Part shown: in pieces, positions 8,221 through 15,523 of the stretch
Layout of the letters: every line of letters starts with the position of its first letter
How positions within the stretch are numbered: position 1 is the stretch's first letter
From: JAOABP01 sp964590395
Lineage (GTDB): Bacteria > Hydrothermota > Tepidihabitantia > Tepidihabitantales > Tepidihabitantaceae
Length of the DNA stretch: 24,130 bases
NCBI GenBank assembly: GCA_964590395.1
Contig: CAZPVT010000029.1
Coordinates: forward strand, 1-24,130
Direction of reading: 5' to 3'
Translations under genes and position numbers: made by a program
The notes under the pieces: generated by a model
The model's database searches: none
Seen by the model: only the letters and a program-made list of their open reading frames with translations
What the model was told of the DNA's origin: nothing

Positions 8221-8249
8221 CCATTTTTTATGAAACAACTTGTTTGCTA

Positions 8250-9497
8250 TTATTTTAACACGAAGATGTTGTGCCGCTCGCAGATTTCGTGGAGCTGTTT
8301 AGCCCAGACCGTAACCGTAACCTCTCCCAGATGCGCCTTGCGCAGTAAAAGCATATATGTCCTTGCCTGACCGATGCCACCGCCAATAGACAGAGGAATC
8401 TCATCATTCATTATCATCCGGTGATAGGGCAATGAAAGTCGGTCGAGTTGTCCAGCCATCTTCAGTTGCAGCACCAATGTTTCCTTGGTAACTCGAATAC
8501 CCATCGATGACAGTTCGTGCCGGCGCTTGGTCAGGTGATTCCAGACCAGAATATCGCCGTTCAAGCCGTGAGTTTCTTTGCCAGTCCAGTGTGATGTATC
8601 GGTGATCCAGTCGTCGTAGTCAGCAGCACGCATCTCGTGGGGCAGGCCATCTTTTAACGGATACCCGATACCGATGATGAATACCGCGGGAGCAAACTCT
8701 TGCAGGAGTTTGGTTTCTCTTTGTTTGCGGGGTAAATCCGGATAACGTTCAAGAATTTCCTCGGCATGAATAAAGGGTAACTCTTTGGGGAGGTTGGGAT
8801 AGCGCGGATCTTTTAGTTGCGGATAGAGTTCTTGCACATACTCTTCGGCGCCGGTAAGAACTTTCCAGATTTTTTTGACTACCGACTTCAGAAATTCCAG
8901 GTTACGGTCTTCAGGTCTTATCACCAGTTCCCAGTCCCACTGGTCAACATAAGAGGAGTGGTCGTGGTCAAGGAAGTAGTCCTTGCGCACGGCGCGCATA
9001 TCAGTGTTGATGCCTTCTCCTACTTTGCAACCAAACTGTTTCAATGCCCACCGTTTCCACTTGGTTGCTGCCTGGACAATCTGGGCGTTAATCCGTGGCG
9101 AGATACCCAAACCGCAGGGGAATTCCACCGGGGTTCTTGAACCGTCCCGGTCAAGGTTGTCATTCATTCCGCTTTCCCGTTCGACAATCAAAGGCACTTG
9201 CACCATTTGCAGGTTCAACTCTCGTGCCAGACCATCCTCAATATAGCGTTTCACCGCATAAAGTGCCTTCATCGTCTCCATATTATTCAGGATCGGTCGG
9301 TAGTCTTTGGGCAGAACCTTTTCCACCTCTTCGTAAGTGCCGACGCCAGGTCCTGCTAAATCGGCACGTTTCTTATCTAAAAGTGTCGGCGCCTTTACCG
9401 CCTTTTTCTTTTTCTTCGGGGCGGTTTTTCTCGGCGTTTTTTTCGTGACTTTTTTAGCGGTCTTTTTGACCGTCTTCTTAGCCTTTTTCTTTATCAT
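8250..9497 (-). CDS. asnA: Aspartate-ammonia ligase (asparagine synthetase A) with lysine-rich N-terminal extension
   Basis: A cytoplasmic enzyme that makes asparagine from aspartate, ammonia and ATP. Family hallmarks are HSSYVDQWDWELVI, in the middle of the chain, and the glycine-rich SIGGGIGQARTYMLLL near the C-terminus, together with the class-II-synthetase-like fold they belong to. At 415 aa it is about 85 residues longer than the roughly 330 of Escherichia coli AsnA. Much of the excess is an N-terminal tail: residues 2-43 are nearly all Lys, Thr, Ala, Val and Pro in KK-T-x-KK-x repeats, like the C-terminal tail of histone H1 or bacterial HC1-type proteins. The ATG at 9497 has AAGGAG at good spacing, which supports the tail being translated. 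It has its own promoter and stands alone. Confidence 0.93.
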   Translation of the reverse strand: MIKKKAKKTVKKTAKKVTKKTPRKTAPKKKKKAVKAPTLLDKKRADLAGPGVGTYEEVEKVLPKDYRPILNNMETMKALYAVKRYIEDGLARELNLQMVQVPLIVERESGMNDNLDRDGSRTPVEFPCGLGISPRINAQIVQAATKWKRWALKQFGCKVGEGINTDMRAVRKDYFLDHDHSSYVDQWDWELVIRPEDRNLEFLKSVVKKIWKVLTGAEEYVQELYPQLKDPRYPNLPKELPFIHAEEILERYPDLPRKQRETKLLQEFAPAVFIIGIGYPLKDGLPHEMRAADYDDWITDTSHWTGKETHGLNGDILVWNHLTKRRHELSSMGIRVTKETLVLQLKMAGQLDRLSLPYHRMIMNDEIPLSIGGGIGQARTYMLLLRKAHLGEVTVTVWAKQLHEICERHNIFVLK

Positions 9498-9552
9498 ACT
9501 TTACTCCTTTTTATTTTTTAAAGTTGTACAAACCGGATATTGTTTGAGTGAA

Positions 9553-9580
9553 ATTATAACAAAAAAGTCAACAGTATCAA
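9553..9580 (-). promoter_or_regulatory. Sigma70-like promoter of asnA
   Basis: Read on the minus strand: TTGATA (9575-9580), a 16-bp spacer and a perfect TATAAT (9553-9558), followed by a leader of about 50 nt, AAGGAG and the asnA ATG at 9497. Confidence 0.7.
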
Positions 9581-9600
9581 TAGAATACATCCTCTATCCT

Positions 9601-9926
9601 GTCATTCCACTCTACGGGGGGGGGGCAGGAGGGGATCCCGGTACGTTGAGATTGTTGTGGCTCTTGCCCCCCGCCTTCGGCAGTGCGAGCTTCGCTTTCG
9701 CAATGACACCCCTTTTCCGTGATTCCGAGCGAAGCGAAGGAATCTCTTTGCGTTGGAGTCCTGCTTTGACGCATAGAGATATTGCTACCCCCCTACAGCA
9801 GAACGCAATGACACCCGCTCCCTTCGTCATTGCGAACGGAGTGAAGCAATCTCTTTGCGTATTGAGATTGCCACGTCCGCCTTACGGCGGACTCGCAATG
9901 ACCTGAAAAAGCAGAACGCAATGACA
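9601..9926. repeat. Cluster of REP-like palindromic intergenic repeats
   Basis: Three related units share the ends GTCATT(G/C)C... and ...GCAATGAC: about 9601-9707, 9719-9812 and 9826-9902. The last is the clearest, with GTCATTGCGA (9826-9835) matching TCGCAATGAC (9893-9902) as an exact inverted repeat. Units two and three share AATCTCTTTGCGT (9741-9753 and 9848-9860). A 17-bp direct repeat, AGCAGAACGCAATGACA, occurs at 9797-9813 and 9910-9926. The core resembles the GCGAGCGAAGCGAAGCAATCTC class of dispersed intergenic palindromes seen in many bacterial genomes. Open frames inside it are not genes. A run of ten G lies at 9616-9625. Confidence 0.8.
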
Positions 9927-9951
9927 TCGGTAGGTTCTGTTTTTAAGGTGA

Positions 9952-9979
9952 TTGACCGGTGAAAAATTTGTGGTATATT
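9952..9979 (+). promoter_or_regulatory. Sigma70-like promoter of the saccharopine-dehydrogenase-like gene
   Basis: TTGACC (9952-9957), a 16-bp spacer and TATATT (9974-9979), giving a leader of about 55 nt to the ATG at 10041, which is preceded by AGGAAAGG-type purines. Confidence 0.5.
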
Positions 9980-10040
9980 AAATTGGGGAGAGCGGGGCAG
10001 GTGGTTGGGAGCGGATGCGACCAAAAGGAAAGGAAAGCGA

Positions 10041-11171
10041 ATGGATGTATTGATATTAGGTTCGGGCTTGATGGCAAAGGCGGTGGCGTTTGACTTTGTC
10101 CATCAGGAGGATGTCAGGCGGGTTTATGTGGTTGATGTCAATAGAGCCCGACTGCGAAAATTGCGCTCGTATCTTAAGAGTTCTAAGTTGACAACGGTTG
10201 AGGGGGATATAGCCGCGAGTCAAATTGGGGAGTTACTGCAGAGATGTGATGTTGCGGTCAGTTGCGTTCCCTATAATTACAATCTGGAACTGACCAAAAT
10301 GGCGCTCCGCGCCGGTTGTAATTTCTGTGATTTGGGTGGTAATAACACCGTGGTCAGAAAACAACGAGCATTGCACCGCACGGCAGTTCAGGCCGGTGTT
10401 ACCGTGATTCCGGATTGTGGACTGGCGCCGGGAATGACGAATGTTTTGTCCGCGGACGGTATCAGCCGGTTGGAGCAGGTTGATAGTGTCAAAATCCGGG
10501 TAGGTGGGTTACCCAGAAATCCCAGGCCACCGCTGTTTTATCGGCTGGTCTTTTCTGCTCAGGGATTGCTGAATGAGTATGCGGAGCCCTGTTTAGTTCT
10601 AAAGGATGGGAAAATCAAACGGGTAAAACCATTGACCGAGCCAGAGATTATAGAGTTTCCGCCTCCATTCAATCAACTTGAGGCATTTAATACCTCGGGT
10701 GGTTCTTCAACCCTGCCAGAATTCTATAAAGGTAAAGTAAAGGAACTAAATTACAAGACCATCCGTTATTTAGGACACCGGTTGATGTTCCAATTGATAA
10801 TGAAGAGCGCGGTGGGTGACTGGCAGAAACTGCCCCGGGCAGAACTGGCGTGTGCTCTGGAAAGGGTGGTCGGGTTTGAGGATGATGATGTGGTGCTTTT
10901 GCGGGTTGAGGTGCGCGGGAGAAAAGGGGGGAGGCCAAGGTTAATCCGTTACCAGTTGATTGACTATGCGGATGCACGCACCGGTTTGACCGCGATGATG
11001 CGCACCACCGGGTTTTCAGCCGCCATTGTTGCCCTTATGCTGGGTAGGGGCGAAATCAAAGAGAAGGGGGTTCTGCCGAGTGAACTGGTGATTCCGAGCC
11101 GGCGGTTTATAGCCGAGTTGCGCCGACGGGGATTTGATTTGAGAGTCAGTTTAAATAGGATGAAGGTCTGA
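10041..11171 (+). CDS. Saccharopine dehydrogenase family oxidoreductase (possible L-lysine 6-dehydrogenase)
   Basis: A 376-aa cytoplasmic enzyme. The start at 10041 is chosen because the dinucleotide-binding strand begins at once (MDVLILGSGLMAKAVAFDF) and a purine-rich ribosome site precedes it; the upstream extension from 10005 is 12 charged residues only. The Rossmann motif is G-x-G-x-x-A. Strand two ends in an acidic residue (VYVVDVNRARL), which suggests NAD over NADP. The family signatures CDLGGNNTVV and IPDCGLAPGMTNVLS follow, then the catalytic-domain insert with NTSGGSSTLPEFY. Members act on lysine, saccharopine or carboxynorspermidine; the overall layout and length are closest to lysine 6-dehydrogenase-type proteins, but the substrate cannot be fixed here. 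It is a stand-alone gene upstream of the phoH operon, which has its own promoter. Confidence 0.85.
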   Translation: MDVLILGSGLMAKAVAFDFVHQEDVRRVYVVDVNRARLRKLRSYLKSSKLTTVEGDIAASQIGELLQRCDVAVSCVPYNYNLELTKMALRAGCNFCDLGGNNTVVRKQRALHRTAVQAGVTVIPDCGLAPGMTNVLSADGISRLEQVDSVKIRVGGLPRNPRPPLFYRLVFSAQGLLNEYAEPCLVLKDGKIKRVKPLTEPEIIEFPPPFNQLEAFNTSGGSSTLPEFYKGKVKELNYKTIRYLGHRLMFQLIMKSAVGDWQKLPRAELACALERVVGFEDDDVVLLRVEVRGRKGGRPRLIRYQLIDYADARTGLTAMMRTTGFSAAIVALMLGRGEIKEKGVLPSELVIPSRRFIAELRRRGFDLRVSLNRMKV

Positions 11172-11185
11172 AACGGGTATAAAGA

Positions 11186-11214
11186 TTGACATTCGGGGCT
11201 TGTTGAGCTAAAAT
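11186..11214 (+). promoter_or_regulatory. Sigma70-like promoter of the phoH-recO operon
   Basis: TTGACA (11186-11191), a 17-bp spacer and TAAAAT (11209-11214). It lies just after the upstream gene's stop. The predicted transcription start is about three bases before the TTG start codon at 11224, so the message would be essentially leaderless. Confidence 0.65.
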
Positions 11215-11223
11215 AATTAACGG

Positions 11224-12219
11224 TTGCGTTATATTATTCCCGCCGAGGATGTGGACCAGGTTGAACTACTTGGTCCGGCTGATGTTAACTTGACGACCGT
11301 CGCCCGTTTTTATCGGACCCATATTGTTTATCGGGATGGGCTTTTGCGGTTTTCTGGACCCAGAACCGAAAAAGCAGAACTGCAGGAACTTTTTGAACGG
11401 TTAATTGCCAGGTGTCGGCACGGAGAGCGAATTACTCCTGAGTTGATCGAGAGTGAGGTTTACCGCCTGCGCGAGGCGGAAGGGAGGTTGACTGAAGGAA
11501 CAAAGAGCCTTTTGGAGAAGCCGGAGCCATTACCTGTGGATCTTTCGGTGATCCATACCCCTCGCAAGGCGATCGTACCTAAGAGCGCAAATCAGCGGCG
11601 TTATCTGGGGGCGATTAGCGAGAGCAATATCGTTTTTGGTATCGGACCGGCAGGTACCGGCAAGACATATTTAGCGGTAGCCGTGGCGGTCAGCGCGTTG
11701 ATCTCGGGCCGCGCAAGCCGAATAATTTTAACCCGGCCCGCGGTTGAGGCCGGAGAGTCTTTGGGTTACTTGCCAGGAACATTCAAGGAGAAGATCGATC
11801 CGTATCTGCGGCCACTTTATGATGCCCTGTTTGATATGCTGCCATTGGAGCGGACCCAGCGGTTGATTGAGCAGGAAGTAATCGAAGTCGCACCGCTGGC
11901 GTTTATGCGGGGGAGAACTCTTTCTGATGCTTATATTATTTTAGATGAGGCGCAGAATACCACCTCAACACAGATGAAGATGTTTCTGACCCGTTTGGGC
12001 TGGAACTCCAAGGCAATTATCACCGGTGATATCACCCAGATAGACCTCTCCCATCAGTACATTTCAGGATTAGTGGAGGCGGAAAAAATCCTGGCGGGTA
12101 TCGAAGGAATCAGTATCGTTCACTTTGACAAAACTGATGTGGTCAGGCCCCCCTTGGTTTCAAGAATCATTCGCGCTTATGAGGAGGGAAAAGAGAATGG
12201 CTTATCACCTGCCCAGTAA
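11224..12219 (+). CDS. phoH: PhoH family P-loop ATPase
   Basis: A 331-aa protein. Residues 10-105 are the N-terminal small RNA-binding-like region common to the PhoH/YbeZ branch. Walker A is GPAGTGKT (residues 141-148) and Walker B is YIILDEAQNTT (237-247), followed by the sensor-like ITGDITQID. YbeZ-type PhoH proteins partner the endoribonuclease YbeY in ribosome and RNA quality control, consistent with ybeY overlapping it by 23 bp. The start is a TTG: an in-frame TAA lies two codons upstream and the next usable start is about ten codons further in, inside conserved sequence. No Shine-Dalgarno is seen, which fits leaderless translation from the adjacent promoter. Confidence 0.93.
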   Translation: MRYIIPAEDVDQVELLGPADVNLTTVARFYRTHIVYRDGLLRFSGPRTEKAELQELFERLIARCRHGERITPELIESEVYRLREAEGRLTEGTKSLLEKPEPLPVDLSVIHTPRKAIVPKSANQRRYLGAISESNIVFGIGPAGTGKTYLAVAVAVSALISGRASRIILTRPAVEAGESLGYLPGTFKEKIDPYLRPLYDALFDMLPLERTQRLIEQEVIEVAPLAFMRGRTLSDAYIILDEAQNTTSTQMKMFLTRLGWNSKAIITGDITQIDLSHQYISGLVEAEKILAGIEGISIVHFDKTDVVRPPLVSRIIRAYEEGKENGLSPAQ

Positions 12220-12616
12220 TAGTCTAAAGGTTCAGGTGTTTGGCACTGAGAACCGCAGACTGCAGAGGATAATTCAAAAACTTGTTTGTTCGCTTGCCCC
12301 TTTGATTTACGGACATGTGCCGGCAGGTGTGATTAATATCATATTTACCAATAACCAGTATATCACCGAACTAAACCGCCGGTTCCGGGGGTGTAACCGT
12401 CCTACCGATGTTCTTTCATTTGCTCTTAAACCGTCAGGTCAAAGTCGATATCAGGATGAAAGGGTTGTTGGCGAAGTTTATATCTCACGGGAACAAGCGA
12501 GGAAACAGGCGAAGGAAATGGGTGTGAAACTGAGTGATGAATTGTTGTTTTTAGTTCGGCATGGCATTTTACATCTGGCAGGCTTTTCCCATAGCCAGAT
12601 GAAAAAACTCGGCTGA
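12197..12616 (+). CDS. ybeY: Endoribonuclease YbeY (rRNA maturation factor)
   Basis: A 139-aa zinc-dependent endoribonuclease acting in 16S rRNA maturation and ribosome quality control. The start at 12197 is preceded by GAGGAGGG within phoH. Family signatures are TDVLSFALK (residues 70-78), GEVYIS (92-97) and the zinc site H122-G-I-L-H126-L-A-G-F-S-H132, with all three histidines present although the usual Asp or acidic residue before the last His is Ser. The chain stops only seven residues after the last zinc ligand, shorter than usual, where many homologues add a further helix. A frameshift near the end is conceivable, but the alternative frame does not clearly restore a family-like tail. 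Confidence 0.9.
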   Translation: MAYHLPSNSLKVQVFGTENRRLQRIIQKLVCSLAPLIYGHVPAGVINIIFTNNQYITELNRRFRGCNRPTDVLSFALKPSGQSRYQDERVVGEVYISREQARKQAKEMGVKLSDELLFLVRHGILHLAGFSHSQMKKLG

Positions 12617-12633
12617 GACAGTTCGTTCGATTT

Positions 12634-13848
12634 ATGGTGTTAACAATTTCGGGTAGCGCCATTTTACTGCTGTTTTCAGCCTTTTTTTCGGGTGCCGAGG
12701 CAGCGCTTTTTTCTTTGCCGGTCTGGCGGAGCGCAGATTTGCCCGAGGTTAAGAAACTACTAGCCCATCCCCAGCGGTTGTTGGCAGTATTACTCTTTGG
12801 TAATCTGCTGGTTAATATCAGTCTTGTTGCACTTTTTACGCTTTTCCTATTACAGGTTAGTTATCAGATACACATACCGCGTGCGGTAATCTTAGGTGTG
12901 GGCGGGGTATTGATTACATTGGCAATTCTTTTTTTGGGCGAGGTGATGCCCAAGATGTTAGCGAGGCGTAACCCGGAGAGATATAGCCGGCTGGTGGCTC
13001 CGGTCATTCGCGGTTTACAACCGGTTTTGGCACCAGTTGGGATGGTTTTGGAAAAGCTGGGCGGTATTTTTAGTTTTTTACCCAACGAGTCATTGGTACT
13101 TAGTGATGATGAACTTCGGGCGGTTATTGAAGAAGGAAAACGACGGGGGGTGCTTTTTGTTGGTGAAGAGGAGATTATGCGTAATCTGATTGAAATGGAC
13201 CATCGGACGGTTTCCGAGGTGATGACACCGCGTAGTGATATTGTGGCGGTGGCGGTAGGATCCCGGGTTGCTGAAGCGCTGGAAACCTGTCGGCATTCGG
13301 GATTCTCTCGGTTGCCGGTGTATGCTGGTAGTCTTGAGAATATTACGGGCGTAGTTTATGCCAAGGATCTGCTGACCGCACCCGATCCCAATCTGCCGGT
13401 GAGCACAGTTGTCCGTCCGCCTTATTTTATTCCTGAGGTCAAACGACTTTCCGCGGTGCTGGATGAGTTGAGGAGGAGAAATTCCCACATTGCAATAGTT
13501 GTGGATGAGTTTGGGCAGGTTGCTGGACTGGTGACCTTGGAGGACATTCTGGAGACGATCTTAGGTGAAATTGCGGATGAGTTTGATACAGTTGAGGAGG
13601 TGCCCTATCAGAAAATCGGCGAAGCGGAGTTTCTGGTTGATGGCGAGATCGATATAGCAACACTTAATCAGCTTTTTGACAACGCATTTTCCGGCGTCAA
13701 CCACGAGCGACTTTCCGCCTTTATTCAGGACCGGCTCGGTAGATTGGCGCAAATTGGCGATACAATAACTTTTCAAAATTTACAGCTCACCGTTACCGAT
13801 TTATCCGAGCGCAAACTATCAAGAGTGTTGATTAAAAGGTTTAGTTAA
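12634..13848 (+). CDS. CNNM/CorC-type membrane protein (DUF21, CBS pair, CorC_HlyC domain)
   Basis: A 404-aa inner-membrane protein of the HlyC/CorC family linked to Mg2+/Co2+ efflux. Residues 1-145 are the DUF21 transmembrane domain, opening with FFSGAEAALFSLPVW and including GEVMPKMLARR. Residues about 185-310 are two CBS domains, with the linker motif HRTVSEVMTPRSDIVAV, then SRLPVYAG and ITGVVYAKDLL, and GLVTLEDILETILGEIADEFD closing the second. Residues about 330-404 are the CorC_HlyC C-terminal domain. It is the third gene of the phoH operon, 17 bp after ybeY. The family position next to ybeY is common in bacteria. Confidence 0.92.
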   Translation: MVLTISGSAILLLFSAFFSGAEAALFSLPVWRSADLPEVKKLLAHPQRLLAVLLFGNLLVNISLVALFTLFLLQVSYQIHIPRAVILGVGGVLITLAILFLGEVMPKMLARRNPERYSRLVAPVIRGLQPVLAPVGMVLEKLGGIFSFLPNESLVLSDDELRAVIEEGKRRGVLFVGEEEIMRNLIEMDHRTVSEVMTPRSDIVAVAVGSRVAEALETCRHSGFSRLPVYAGSLENITGVVYAKDLLTAPDPNLPVSTVVRPPYFIPEVKRLSAVLDELRRRNSHIAIVVDEFGQVAGLVTLEDILETILGEIADEFDTVEEVPYQKIGEAEFLVDGEIDIATLNQLFDNAFSGVNHERLSAFIQDRLGRLAQIGDTITFQNLQLTVTDLSERKLSRVLIKRFS

Positions 13849-13851
13849 TCA

Positions 13852-14763
13852 ATGGAGTTACTTTTCGGCTTTTTTCTAATTATTTTAACCGGTTATTATG
13901 CGGGAACTGAGACCGCCCTCTATCGGGCAAACTGGGTAAGGCTATTAACCTGGGCGAAAAAGGGGAAAAGCGGAGCGAAGGATGCACTCCACGCACTGGA
14001 GAAGCCCACCGATTCGCTTATTGCCTCATTGATTGGGGCAAACCTTGCCAGTGTTTTCGCTACGCAACTTTTTGAGCATTATTTTGTGCGTGAGTTCGGA
14101 GCGGTATTTACCCCATTGGTGATCGGCGTTGTTTTGTCTTTTACCTTGATCGTGGGGGATTACTTACCTAAGGCTTTAGCCCAAGCACTACCGACCAACT
14201 GGCTTCGTGTCAGCGCAGTATTTTTGAATTTTACAAGAGCGATTTTTTCTCCGCTGGTTTCTGCCCTTGCCCGGATTTTGCCCCAAACCCGTGTTTTTAA
14301 TCTTACCCGCGAGGACTATTTACGAATGATACCACAATCAACAAGTTCGCCAATTAGTATCCGAAATATGACCGCCCGGCTTTTTCGGTTTTCCCAGATG
14401 AAGGTTGTTGAAGCCGCTATTCCACTTCGGCGGGTTAAGTCAGTTTCCCGTAATGCTTCCCGGAATGATGTGCTGGCACTGTTGCATGAGTATGGATTTA
14501 CTCGCATTCCGGTTTATGAAGAAAAACCAGAAAACATCACCGGCGTGATTATCGCCAAGGATCTCCTGCTTGCGGATAATCTGAGTAGTCGACAGGTTTT
14601 ACGAGTAAAACCAGAAACCAGGGTGCTGGAATTGCTGAGGTTGATGCAGCGGAGGGGTGAGCACTTGGCAGTGCTGGAGAATGAACCCGGCGTTGCGATT
14701 GGTATCGTTACGCTGGAGGATTTGGTAGAAGAACTGGTAGGAGAAATCCGTTCTGAGGGCTAA
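13852..14763 (+). CDS. Second CNNM/CorC-type membrane protein, lacking the CorC_HlyC domain
   Basis: A 303-aa paralogue of the preceding gene, starting three bases after its stop. DUF21 membrane segments occur at about residues 3-17, 55-75 and 82-105 (with GDYLPKALAQALP in place of GEVMPKMLARR). The CBS pair follows: IPLRRVKSVSRNASRNDVLA, FTRIPVYEEKPENITGVIIA and IGIVTLEDLVEELVGEI. The protein then stops, so the C-terminal CorC_HlyC domain is missing. As CNNM proteins are dimeric, the pair may form a heterodimer; this is inference. A magnesium or divalent-cation transport role is likely from the family only. Confidence 0.9.
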   Translation: MELLFGFFLIILTGYYAGTETALYRANWVRLLTWAKKGKSGAKDALHALEKPTDSLIASLIGANLASVFATQLFEHYFVREFGAVFTPLVIGVVLSFTLIVGDYLPKALAQALPTNWLRVSAVFLNFTRAIFSPLVSALARILPQTRVFNLTREDYLRMIPQSTSSPISIRNMTARLFRFSQMKVVEAAIPLRRVKSVSRNASRNDVLALLHEYGFTRIPVYEEKPENITGVIIAKDLLLADNLSSRQVLRVKPETRVLELLRLMQRRGEHLAVLENEPGVAIGIVTLEDLVEELVGEIRSEG

Positions 14764-14765
14764 AA

Positions 14766-15521
14766 ATGGCAAAACCGGTGAATACCGAGGCGATCTGCCT
14801 ACAGACCCGCAACTGGCGAGAGTCGTCAAAAATCGTCACCATTTTATGTCAGGAACTCGGGTTGGTCAATGCGATTGCGCGTGGCGCGCGCCGGCCCAAG
14901 CATGGTTTTGGTGCGGCGCTGGACCTATTTGTCCATTCGCAGGTGGTGCTTTACCTGAGAGAAAACTGGGATCTGGCAGTGGTCGGTAGTGCTGAGCTTT
15001 TGAATGCTCATTCCGGGATCGTTAATGATTATCAACGATTTGTGGCTGCCGCAACGCTGGTCAGTTTTATTAAGCAGATTGTTTTGCGCAATCATTCTGA
15101 ACCGAAGGTTTTCCAGTTATTAAAAAGCAGTTTAGAGGTGTTAAGTACCAACCCGGTTCAGGGTGATTTTTCCGCCCTGATCGGTTCTTTTATCATCAAA
15201 ACTACGACTTTTTTAGGATTTCGGCCGATGCTGGAGCGGTGTGTTTTTTGTTACAGTTCGCTTCAAGTTCTGGAGGGGGATGGTCAATCTCTTTTGGGTT
15301 TTGACCTGATAAAGGGCGGGGTGGTGTGTCCGGATTGTAGATCTCGGGTTAAGGAGCGTATCGGTGTGGCAGATCTCATCCTGTTGAAGCGCTTGCTGTT
15401 AACACCGGTAGCCCAGTTGGTTGAGGAGAAAATCTCTCCGAGGATGCTTAAGCTGTTAAACAATTATGCGGCATTCCATCTAAGAGCAGTAAAGGGTGGC
15501 GCTTTTGTGTCTAATAAATAG
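14766..15521 (+). CDS. recO: DNA repair protein RecO
   Basis: A 251-aa protein of the RecFOR recombinational repair pathway, which loads RecA onto single-stranded DNA coated with SSB. The N-terminal OB-fold is seen in TEAICLQTRNWRESSKIVTI and GLVNAIARGARRPK (residues 7-45). The helical domain follows, with a zinc finger C159-V-F-C162 and C188-P-D-C191. Length is normal for the family. AGGG a few bases upstream of the ATG acts as ribosome site. It closes the phoH-ybeY-CNNM operon, with two bases between the upstream stop and its start. Confidence 0.92.
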   Translation: MAKPVNTEAICLQTRNWRESSKIVTILCQELGLVNAIARGARRPKHGFGAALDLFVHSQVVLYLRENWDLAVVGSAELLNAHSGIVNDYQRFVAAATLVSFIKQIVLRNHSEPKVFQLLKSSLEVLSTNPVQGDFSALIGSFIIKTTTFLGFRPMLERCVFCYSSLQVLEGDGQSLLGFDLIKGGVVCPDCRSRVKERIGVADLILLKRLLLTPVAQLVEEKISPRMLKLLNNYAAFHLRAVKGGAFVSNK

Positions 15522-15523
15522 AA

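Noticed and set aside
9616..9625. Ten-G run as a phase-variable tract
   Set aside because: It lies inside an intergenic repeat rather than in a gene or between promoter boxes, so slippage would have no obvious effect.
9337..9906. A 189-codon plus-strand frame across the asnA start and the repeat cluster
   Set aside because: It lies opposite asnA's Lys-rich codons (giving Phe-rich strings) and inside palindromic repeats, with no recognisable domain.
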